The notes below the pieces were generated by a model that searched no databases, had not been told where the DNA came from, and saw only the letters and a program-made list of their open reading frames with translations. DNA of 64,000 nucleotides from Corynespora cassiicola (lineage: Eukaryota; Ascomycota; Dothideomycetes; Pleosporales; Corynesporascaceae): NCBI GenBank assembly GCA_022059125.1, contig JAEUWY010000020.1:1116001-1180000 (forward strand). The letters run 5' to 3'. This document shows positions 54,011 to 64,000 of the stretch, in pieces (position 1 is the stretch's first letter; every line of letters begins with the position of its first letter). Both the position numbers and the translations under genes were made by a program.

Positions 54011-57000
54011 CTAAATTAGGTGTTGACTTCTGTGCAATGAATGATCCAACATACCGCTTTCCTTCAAGTCGAAATCAGCTTGGGATAACACCAGGTAAGG
54101 ATTGTCAGGCCTTGATGAGAGTCTGGAGGGATAATTCAACATATGCTTCTTGTCGGTTTCGCACCGTTGTAGCATTTCTACTGCTTCAGAATTTCCTGCA
54201 ATTCTCGCACATTCGCTTGCTGTCCAGTTGTTTCGATCTATCGAATTTAGATCTATGTCTTCCTCCAAAAGCCGAATCGAAAAGAATCTGCGATTTTTGA
54301 GTTGATCGGCAAGAGCATATGCGTGAACAGCTAGCTCAAGGTGCCTCTTCTTATGCTCCGGTCTCAATCTCTCGGTGATAATGTCGAACAACTCCGGGTC
54401 GCCCGTATACAACGAAATTGATAGCATCGTTCTACCGGTGTCATCTTGCCATTCCGGATTGGTGCCATGATCCAAAAGAAGATAGATCATCCTCTGATTG
54501 CAACAATTGATTGCCTTACAAAGCATGAGATTGAGAAAGTAGTCGCCCGGATCCAGACTCTCAGATGCAAATAGAACCCCCAAAAGGGAGCAATCCTTCT
54601 CGCGACGACCATAATAATACGCTAGCGAAAATATTTCATTTCTCTCGAAGCTTGAAAGATTTGTAATAAGCTGTGGGAACCTCTTCAATAGCATGGTAGC
54701 CATTTCAGTTCGATTTCGATAACAGCACCAGAAGACTGCCGTTTTCCCAAGTCCATCACTCGAATAAGGGCCAATGTCGTCGTGGTTCAGCAGAAACTCG
54801 AAGTTAGTTGGTTTGTTTTTCATGATCGAAAATGTAAGTGGTGAATTTCTCAAAGAATATTGAGCTGGTATATTGATGAGATCAGGGTCATGAACTCTCA
54901 AGAGCTCTATTGCTGTGAGGTCGTTTTTCAACAATGCATAGCTGAATGCATTATAACTCTCACTGGAGCGCAATCGGGGGTCGTACCCCTGATCTAGAAA
55001 GATCCTGATCAGCTTGTAGGATTTCTTCTTAACCGCATATATCAACGCAGTTTTTTGGTGCCGTCCTTGTGGTTCATTCAGAGCTTTACGTCTCCAATCA
55101 GAGTCTCTATGATTCCACAATTCTTTCAGAAGCGAAAACCGCCGTTCTTCATCAAGTGTCCCATTGATTGGCCGATGCTTGGCAATCCATGCCAACGGTT
55201 TTCGGCCGTTTTGGGGCGGTTGATTCTAATCAACTTCCTTTACCCATCCTAGGGATTTTAGCTTAGGCATAAAACCAACAGCGCCATTCCTTATTTACCA
55301 GATTATTAACACCGATTCCTTGCCGCGTAAGAGCCTTTGAATGTGATGGCTTGCGATTATCACCAGAGGGGATCTAATAAGATTCCAATTTGATTCCCCT
55401 CCACTTATCGATTACATTGACATCAGTTTTACTCCTGGATCTTCAAGAAGTCTCTCCAATTCAAGCTGAATATTATCGGTTCTCTCCCCGTGACTTTCAA
55501 CCTCTTTTATGACTTTGAACAAATCGATCAGTATATCATACTGCTCCTTCTCACAGGCCAGTGTCAAAGTGTACAAGAAATATTTTGGGGACCAGCTTCG
55601 TCTATAAGCGTGAGAGAAAATTAAATGAAGCCCAGCCAAACTTCGTAGAGCAACGGCAATCTCCAGTAAAGAAGAGAAAAAACTGGCCCGCGAGCTATTC
55701 GTAACCCGTTGTTTTGATCTATTTGGTGCAGATGAGAAATACTGGACGTCTTCATCCAGGATCTTGTTCAGAATGATCGTCATGAACTCAATTCTTTTGG
55801 AGGCCATTATGATATGAATGGGAGTGATATCCTCAGAATCAGGTATTAGAAGAGCCCTTGGGCTTATTCATTTCTCCGAGAGAATTTTTGTCACGCTGTC
55901 GCGGGAATGTGACAGCGCAAGATGAAGGGGCGTTTTGTTAGATATCTCGTTTGAGCATTGCCTAACTGTGTGCATTGTGTCATTTTAGGTTGCGAAGAAG
56001 AATTCGATGACATCTTTATGCCCACAAATAGCTCCCAAGTGTAGAGGTGTTCGTTGGAATTCATCTAGAGCCTTGGAGGAGGAGAAGAAAGGTTGCAACA
56101 TCTCCATAGCGTCCAATCTCCCATGCCGAGCAGCACAATGAATTGGATATTTACCGTCTCTTCCTTGTACTCGTGCCGCCATTCTGCCTAATTCCATGGG
56201 TCTTCTGAAGGTATGGATTCGAACCGGTTGATTTATGGCCGCGTAATGAAGTGGTGTTTTGCCAGATTTGTCTCTTAGGCTGTGATGACTGATCCTGTCG
56301 TTGCTTGTCTCGAATGTATGCTCGAAAATCTCTTGGTTGACTCCTACAGTAACATAGTGAAGGGGAGACCATCCAAATAAGTCCAGCTGAGAAATCAAAG
56401 ATCCATGTCTTTTTTCCGGATTCCAGTCCAAAACCTCGGAAAACATACCTGCAGCATACTGGTGATAAAGATTGAACCGCAGAAGATCCATGGAAGTTAA
56501 AGACGGATAGTATGAGGGTTCAGAGGCTTCTCCAAAGCTACGATTATCGTAAGCATCAGGTATTCTCGGTATTTCCGTGTTTGAAAAGAGAGAATTGAAG
56601 TTTAAATGACGTCGCTGCTTGCTGTAGTACCACCGTAGATCCTTGACGACATTTAAAAAAAAAGAGGATTTCTTCAAGTACCAGTCAGAAAGTGCACTCA
56701 TATATATGGTAGAACATAATTGAACGGGAAGGGATTTTACCTCTCTAACTCGATTCGGATGCTTTCTAATCCCGCAATCAACGACGAAGCTTGTGCATTC
56801 GGCGATGCAGTTTCTGTGATGGTTTTATTTTTCCGATCCAGTACAGCTTCATTCGCAATGAACAGAAACTCGATCAGTTCTACGACAACGAAGTATGTGA
56901 TTCTTTCGCTTTTTCTCGGGTTGATGTTGAGGTCCAGGATATTGCGATAAATATCTGTTGCTGCATCCCAATCGTGTTGTTTCTCCAGCTCCTTGGCCTC

Positions 57001-60000
57001 CCTCAATAACAGTTCCATCATTTCTTCCCTGGGTAGTTTCCCGTAGTAACTCAATGGCGGTATCATGCACAGGAAAATATCCTCCATAGTTCCTAATCTC
57101 AGCGTTGCAATTTGTCGCACGATACTCATCAAGTGATTATTGCGAAGCGCTGGAAAACTCCAAGTCTTATCACAGCCCACATGAAACCGGAGAAGATATG
57201 TTGAGCAATGATAGTCGAGCGAGGAGTATTAGATGTTATAGAAATAACTTCCCCTGGCTGACTAGTCCAATCGCTATCTAAAGACTGTTAGCTTCTGTGC
57301 TTACAAGAGTTATAATTTACTAAACTCACCCTCATTAGGACCATTGAATCCAATTGTTATGAGGCTAGGCTCGTCAATTCGAGATTTGATTGGCCTCTGG
57401 ACATTTTTGAAGGAATCATGTGATCGAATTCCGGCCAACCGAGGATCATTAGACCACCACTTCAGATCACGCGTCAAAATGTCGGTATTTAATCGTTGCA
57501 ACGGCTTTAAAGCCCCTTCTTTTCCGGATTCAGCCGTTACAGATACACCATGCTGTTTTGGAGAATCCAGACCTTGTTTGGATTTTCTTCTCAATGATGA
57601 TGAAGGATATGAGGCGTACATGGCTTCGGGATTTTCTCCTAGTATCCTTCGATACTCAAAGATGGAGCTTGCTTTCTTCATAAGCCAATCGGATGAGTTA
57701 TGTTTGTCTTCCATATCAGATTCTGGCTCTGCCAAGAATGAAGACATCCACAATGAAAGAATGGAATCCAATTCAGTAGAATGAACATCCCAAACGATAT
57801 CGCCGTCGGCAGAATCCGCTCTTGCTTTTATATTGAGATCAATCTCCTCGATGTGGAGCTCCAAATCTTGGTCGCCCTTTTTGTGACCCATGGCATAGGG
57901 TTGAATAGAAGATTTTGAGAGTGTGATAACAGGCAGATTCCATCTGAAAAGTTTGTCATTGGCTCCATGCTCCTTGCATAGTTGGTTCATGATCAGAACA
58001 ATGGCCTGAGATAAGGCTATAGCTTCTGTAGAAGCAGCACCTGGACATCTGGTGAGCTCACCTAATCTATGGCAAACCCTATAAGCCATCTTGGGAGTTC
58101 GAGGAAATGGACTTCTGATCGTGTCTTTGGGTGGATCCAAGGTTGAACTTTCTGAAGTACGTTCATCCCAAATCGAACACATGACTCCATTTCCGATAAG
58201 TAATCGAGGCACTCCATTTGGGTATGGTTCCAGCATTCCTAAACCTGCAGGCATGCAATAGAAGTTACCAAATCCCGGAAGACGCTTTCGCGTTTGGATC
58301 AATTGATCGCTTGTAAATACCGCCCATGACGATTTCAATGGATTCGAAACATGATCGCCCTTCCATTCTGATTCGATGTGGCCTCCAATTGGATAATCTT
58401 CGTATACAAGCCGCGTTACTAACCAATCTAGTTCGTGCTTTTCCTGAGCTGGAAACTTTGACGGGTGGCTTCCAAGACGATATCTAACTAGAGCTCTGAC
58501 GAAAGCCATGGCAATTATCGACAGCAGCTGTGAAATAGCAGTAGGCCACGAAGAACCGCGAAGTTCTTGATACTGAAGAATAAAGCCAACAAGTCCAGCA
58601 TTAACCCCGACGACAGTTATGAGCTCATAGAAGTTCAGGGCAAATCTCCGAAACGCCTGCGGCACTCGGATTTGCCAATCTCGATGTTCGATTCGGCTGG
58701 ATGTTAGGATTTCACTCTTCACCCCCCCTAAAATCAGGTGGGAATCGAAATTTTGATCGTTAACGGTGTGTTTATGTTGCAACCAAAAAAGCTGGAATCG
58801 AGATTGTAGCTTTTTGGGTCCAGTTTTGAGGGTTTCAATGTCATCTATGGGCTGAATGGCAACGTTGACATCTTGTGAGCATCTTCGCCAGATATACTCT
58901 CGTGTACCCTTCTCGATGACCCATGAGCAGATAATCATGCCAATATTTAACAAGGTGGTTCCTCCGATAAAAAGTGGGAATCCATACTTGATGTCGGTTG
59001 CATTAACTCGGGCTCGAGTAGCTGGGTGCAATGATGTGAGCGCTGCAGTGATGAAAACAATTGCCTGTATCATAATTGAAATCAAAGCAGCAAGCCATAG
59101 CTCAATAATTGCCCTATAATGGGAAGGTGCAGAATCAGGGAGGTTCAATTGAAGGTTTGGAGCTGATCCTTCGAGAGCTGATGGAAGCTTGCGTGGTTTT
59201 ATAGAGTATTTTCCATGGTTCTCCCTGGTACTCTCATGTCTTATTAACTTTCTTTCCTGGCCGTAAAAGTTATTAGAAGATGCTTGGATTCCATCTTCAA
59301 GACTCTTGAGACTGGTGAATGGCGGGTGCGTTTGGCTCCCGTTGCGTCGTGAAAACGGGAATCTATAACGCAATTTCGATTCCGGATGAACTACTTTTTT
59401 GCCACTTCCAGAACTAACAGTTGATTTAGGGTTGTCATCAGAACCTGTGTTCCAATCGTTTTTGATACCAAATTGTCCGTGTTCCAGAACGCCAGCGTTG
59501 TATGCAGTCTCCATGGTATGCAGGCATAATCTTGGATCATTGTAGCGATGACCCAATAAGAGGATAAACTGAGTTATCTTCGGAGAACCCATAGCGCGTA
59601 CGACGGTTTTGCCATTGTAAACCTCGCAGACCTCGCGCGAAGTGCTTGACATAAGTTCGATCTCAGCTGTGGCCCGACTTTCCCGAGCGTGGCCAATAAA
59701 AGCCCGTGCCCAAGTCAGACCTGAGACTCGTATAGCACCAGTCATTGTCGAGATTGTTCCCAACGGAACCATAGCAAAGACGATATGGTCTACCCAAACC
59801 AGACTCACTTATGAGCTGTCTTGCGAATTGTTCCCCAAACAAAGCTAGTAATCTGAAGACTACGGTCAGCTTCCTAAGCGAAAATTCTAGTGATACTCAC
59901 GGTACTACATCAGTCAAAATGTTAAAAGCGAACTCAGATGAATTCTCCGCTAAACCAGCCGCGGTGACGGTAGGGATCAGCAAAAGAATGATTATGAGAA

Positions 60001-60019
60001 GATTCATGGTAGAAGGCAT
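54011..60019 (-). pseudogene. Large membrane/ankyrin-repeat protein gene, decayed
   Basis: Minus-strand remnant of a fungal protein family with an N-terminal membrane region and C-terminal ankyrin repeats. It starts MPSTMNLLIIILLLIPTV (signal or first helix; exon 60019-59901, intron 48 nt). PLLALFGEQFARQLISES follows, then with a frame shift at about 59805 WVDHIVFAMVPLGTIS and AEIELMSSTSREVCEVYNGK. Later come helices near IIELWLAALISIMIQAIV, ELITVVGVNAGLVGFIL and SQLLSIIAMAFVRALV. After an intron (donor about 57329) the frame reads ITSNTPRSTIIAQHIF and then shifts again near 57170 into MEDIFLCMIPPLSYYGKLP. From 56701 down to 54011 a single frame encodes ankyrin-like repeats. It is broken by TAA 55985-55987, TGA 55868-55870, TAA 55412-55414, TAA 55295-55297 and TAG 55226-55228. 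All five can come from C-to-T changes (CAA, CGA, CAG). The gene cannot make full-length protein. Confidence 0.83.
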
Positions 60020-61355
60020 TGTGTACAGCAACGTTTGCGACAAATGAACAAACTACAAATATCAGTCTTCAACTCAGAGTCAGAAAAGGTGATAAATTCG
60101 TTAGATTTTCTGGGGGAAGGTTGGGAGATAGGACCAACATCACTGGTGCAAATGCTAGCAGATGCTAATTGGTGAGATTACAGGGTTCGTACTGAACAAT
60201 GTCACTCCCGCCACTGAGTTTATCCTTTTCCGACAGAAATAGGAAGATTCAGCCGCTCTTGTATAGAGACCTTTATATCAAATTTCAGGGTAATTGAACG
60301 AACTCCGGAACTAAGCTGTTTTGGTGCACCAGTGTTACCCATAAAGCCAACTCTTTGATGAAGGCAGGGCAGCGCTTCCTGGCCAACACTGATTGGATAT
60401 GCTGCGATTATATAGATTCGTCCAAATTTTTATGATTCTCTTTTGCTTATATGTGACCTAAGCTTCATTGCATTTCGAATGGATTATCTACAATCATTAG
60501 TTCACCTAGCTTTTTTTAAAACCGATTACACATTCGAGGTTTAGTAGTCAGAATCAACTTCTTATATAATTAAAATGGCGAGGAAAGATATGTTGAAAGT
60601 CCGACATCTTATAATTTAATAACTCGACCGTTGTTATCAGCTGTGCGGGGCTTAGTATCACATGCCTTGAGCGCGGACAAATACAATAGTTATGCTGTTG
60701 TGTGACATTAGCATTCTTTTTCGAGCAACTATAGCTTGGGACCCAATGATATAGCAAGGGTATGAGTGGGTAATACCTCTGACAGGATGCAGCGTTCTGC
60801 AGCATCCGTAGTCCCGTTGTTGGGGCCAGCCGGCGCGAAGCCAAGCGCACAGGCCACGGCTATCCTAGATGCTAAGCACTCATTTAAATGGAAACTTCGT
60901 CTTATTTACGTATGGTCATGCTCACCTCCCATAACATTTCCTCCACGACTTGAAAATATAACAATAAAGAGGCTGCATTGCTTGCTTTCTAATTGGGATA
61001 AGAATTTGCGGGGCAAGGATTTTGGGTCTGCCTTGCCCCGCTTCGTACACCGGTCGGGAGGCCATCATTTGCTAAAAATTACGAGCAACGTGATGCAACC
61101 TCGCATTCTAATAGGTCAGATTTACGACTTATGTCAAATGCCTAGACATCAAATTCTAGCCTTGTGATTGATGACCAGGATAAGCCTCGCAAGCTAACGG
61201 GGGCGTTGCTCACCGCGCAGCTCGATTAAGATACAATAAGCGAGGCTAACAGGTATTTCTACTATCATCGTTGTATAAATTTACTAGGCAAGGTCACTGT
61301 CCTAGAATGTAGGTATTGATATATTTTGGCCCTTTTTCTATTCTATGAATCCATC
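60020..61355. other. Divergent intergenic region, A/T-rich
   Basis: 5' flanks of the decayed ankyrin gene (minus) and the DUF1399 gene (plus). Frames of 98 and 133 codons at 60.55-61.17 kb show no domain. No repeat or tRNA is seen. Confidence 0.5.
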
Positions 61356-63787
61356 ATGTCGAAGTATCAAAGAACTCTCGAGGATAGAGCGAAGAATAAT
61401 AATCGAAGAGATTCACTGAGAGTGATCGAGGATGAATACAGCGACCCCCCACCATATAGCTCACGACTTCCATCTACAGAAGCCCCACCCGCAAATGAAA
61501 TTCCAGCCCAACATCATATACCTGAAATTAGGGGATTTGAAAATCCCGATTTTGAGCCTAGTCAACTCGAGCTTCCTACCGCAACGGAGTGCATAACTCA
61601 TTTGAAGTTACTGCATGCATTTGCGAAGCTTAGAAAAGATGTCGGCAGCCGCGAGGACGTCTTTGGCATCGGAAAACTTTTACAGGAACAGAGTCATACG
61701 AAATCTATTGATAGTGTTTTACCTCTTCAAGCAAATGAACCGTCGACTGAGCTTTCCGAACGTGTTAGAGACAAGCGTTGGATGGTGTTCGTCAATAGAG
61801 CTGTGGATCGTTTCGAAAAATGGTGGTTCGCACAGAGATCCGGCGCATTCATGATGGCTCCAATTCGGATGGATGACTTTGATAGCATCGATGGACTGAG
61901 AAAGCCGGTTAACCTTCTCACTCACGAAACATTTCCCAATGACTTCTCCTTACCACCACTGGATATCCTCATGGTATGGCATACTTATATGCTTAATCCA
62001 CGATCATACCTTGAGGATTGCCTCCGGCTTTCAAGATCATCGCAATGGAGATCATCATTTCCCTGGGAAAAGATATATCATCGTATCGACGATGATTTCG
62101 ACCTGCAAAGACCTGAAAATGACCAGTTTGAAGAAAAGTTCGGGTTTCCTTACAACTCAATGGAAGATCCTAGCCTCAAGACGATTCGCTGTCCAAATTG
62201 CTCTCTTGACATCGAAATCCCGTGGATGCGTCTTTCGACAAATGGCCAGGAATCTCTGTTCGACTACCTTTCAAATGACACAGGTTTTGCGAGTCACTCG
62301 TTTAGTGAGGAATGCGCATCTTGTAAATCCGTCATCACCCATGAAAAGCTTCGCGTCGCCAAATTCATTTACGATGCATCAGAACTTTGTAGCCAACAAA
62401 GACCTCTTCCGGGGACGATACTTAATGGAGCTGGTATGCCTCAGATGACGGGTGACAAAAAGCGGATCGGTACTCATGATCCATTTTTCCCCAACAGATT
62501 GATCCTCAATCTAAAAGAATTCAAACCGGATACACTACGAAGGGAAATAGACACACTCACGATTAGCGTACTGAAGTCACGCCTAGAAAAGATCATCTCA
62601 GATCCTCTCCGTGTCCAGGTCATCAACTCTGAACAGTATGCGCCACAGAAGTTAGCCAAGGAAAGCAAAATAGCCCTGAGGAAAATGCTCAGTCATTATT
62701 GGGATAACTCAAGCCCTTTCGCTCTTGATCTTGTCAGCGCAGTGATGAGGCAAGCGAGCTTCGTTCAAAAGATGCAAAAGATTGATTGGCTTCATAGTCC
62801 ATCAGTCATGACGACGGTTCAGAGACTCGTTGTCAAATATCATCGGTTCGTCCGAATCATCGCAGAGAATCCCAAAAAGGTCGCTGTGCCGACTTTAGAC
62901 GTGGATTTAGCGTGGGTGAGTACCTCGGCTCCCTTTTTGGCTCATTGGGTAGTAAGAGCTGCTATTCCAGGCGTTGAGTCGTTTGAAGGCATCAAAAGTA
63001 AAATTTACTAATAAATTTAAAGCATACACATCAGCTCACACCGGCGACATACTACAAATATACTGTAGCCGAGACAAAGAAATTCCTCAACCACGACGAC
63101 AAGATCCCCGAAGGCGATCTTCATGTCTCCTTTCAATGGACCTCGCAAGCATATGAAAAGAAGTATGGCCAGGTTTACTCCGAATGCGCATGCTGGTACT
63201 GTGAGTGTACCCGCGAGCCATTGCGCTCCTCATTTTTGAACAAGTTCAACCCAATGCGGTCTTCGGTCGACCTCGTAACCGTTTGCGACAAAGGGTTTCC
63301 CAAAGATCCAACTTTGGGTGTGCATGTGAGCAATCACAACGCCTTCAAGATGGAAGGGGAGGCCTACAGACTCCGAAATGGACACTGGGAGCAGTGGGCT
63401 CAGGTCCGCCGTCGCGAACTGGAGGAGTTAGATCTCCACTACGCCAAGGTGTGCAAGCGGTACCAGAAGAAGAACAAGTCGTCCGAGACACCCAAACGCG
63501 AAGACGACGCCTATGTCTATTCTGCGTATGGATACCCCATGTACTTTCCCATCTACATGCCGTACTATGCGGACCCGTCTAGTGGGGACCAACACTCAAC
63601 GACACATTCTTCGGGAGGTGGCGGATGCGCAGCCGGTACGTGCACAGCTAGTGCATCCATGGGTAGCTGTTCCGGAGGAGAGGGAACACTGTCGTGCAGT
63701 GCGAGCTGTGGTGGCCATGGTGACGTAGATGCTGGCTGTGGTTCTTGTGGTGGGGGAGGCGGAGGCTGCGGAGGCTGTGGTGGGTAG
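61356..63787 (+). CDS. DUF1399 glycine-rich-domain protein with Cys/Gly tail
   Basis: Exons 61356-62915 and 63023-63787 (107-nt intron, phase 0) give 774 aa. The ATG at 61356 is chosen because the frame upstream opens only from a non-ATG codon. The first ~60 residues are polar and Pro-rich. DUF1399-type segments follow. LDILMVWHTYMLNPRSYLED and VDLAWHTHQLTPATYY (formed exactly at the splice junction) are the paired D-x-x-W-H-T signatures; a cysteine-bearing insert (IRCPNCSLDIEI ... CASCKSVIT) could bind a metal. The last ~55 residues are almost pure Gly/Ser/Cys (CSGGEGTLSCSASCGG ... GCGSCGGGG). Plant relatives (GRDP) act in stress and RNA-related roles; the fungal role is unknown. Confidence 0.85.
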
Positions 63788-64000
63788 ATGGAAATAAGGT
63801 TTCCAAGGAGCGATGGGTCACGTGAGCATTTCACATAGTCCGTTTAGTTCCCAGGTTATTGTAGCATGCTAAGTGATTTTTCTGTGACTCTCTATAAAGT
63901 TCAATTCAATCATTAGGCTCTCAGGCAAGATCTTCGCTTTAACTTAATGCCCACAACCCCTCAAACGTCTGTTACCAAAGCTTATCCAGAGGCGGTCACT
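63788..64000. other. 3' flank of the DUF1399 gene
   Basis: Presumed 3' UTR and intergenic; no gene is visible before the window edge. Confidence 0.5.

Noticed and set aside
55226..55414. An intron covering the three stops between 55226 and 55414
   Set aside because: The sequence between the stops still reads as repeat-like protein in the same frame, no good donor precedes 55414, and the two other stops at 55870 and 55987 would remain.

Overview
The window is eukaryotic and reads as a filamentous ascomycete (Pezizomycotina). Most genes carry short introns of about 41-60 nt with GT..AG ends and CTAAC/CTGAC-like branch sites. The gene set is typical of such fungi: an AA9 LPMO, a DOMON-cytochrome b561, a CE3-type esterase, a secreted subtilisin, DUF1772, DUF7053 and DUF1399 proteins, a CaaX-tailed F-box/LRR protein, and a membrane/ankyrin protein. 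The class could be Dothideomycetes, but the sequence alone does not settle that. All exon joins were done by eye from splice signals and reading phase.

Layout: (1) 0-10.6 kb holds the 3' part of an AA9 LPMO, a helical/disordered protein, a single-pass membrane protein and a 13-exon Hsp70-like ATPase. (2) 10.6-21.7 kb holds a secreted six-hairpin glycosidase-like protein, a kinase-like protein, the Vam7-type PX-SNARE, an alpha/beta hydrolase and a probably broken membrane-protein gene. (3) 21.7-33.4 kb starts with 3 kb lacking a clear gene, then the F-box/LRR gene, an intron-containing tRNA-Pro(AGG), an ALKBH6-like dioxygenase, a CE3-like esterase, a second helical-domain protein and a DUF7053 protein. 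(4) 34-50 kb holds a DUF1772 membrane protein, a subtilisin with a C-terminal extension, a possibly frameshifted small gene, a secreted TIM-barrel-like protein, a second alpha/beta hydrolase, an 8-cysteine secreted protein with hydrophobin-like cysteine order, the EB1 homologue and the DOMON-b561 protein. (5) 49.7-54 kb is largely gene-free and ends in a (CA)49 microsatellite. (6) 54-60 kb is a 6-kb membrane/ankyrin gene broken by five in-frame stops and two frame shifts. (7) 61.3-63.8 kb is an intact DUF1399 protein with a Cys/Gly-rich tail.

There is no operon-like arrangement. The genes mix housekeeping cores (Vam7, EB1, tRNA, ALKBH6-like, F-box) with secreted or cell-surface functions for plant polymer or protein breakdown (AA9, CE3-like, subtilisin, glycosidase-like, DOMON-b561). 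The most notable observation is the decayed ankyrin gene: all five nonsense codons are explainable as C-to-T changes, four of them at CpA, which fits repeat-induced point mutation. The 8-Cys secreted protein is the best candidate for an undescribed function.
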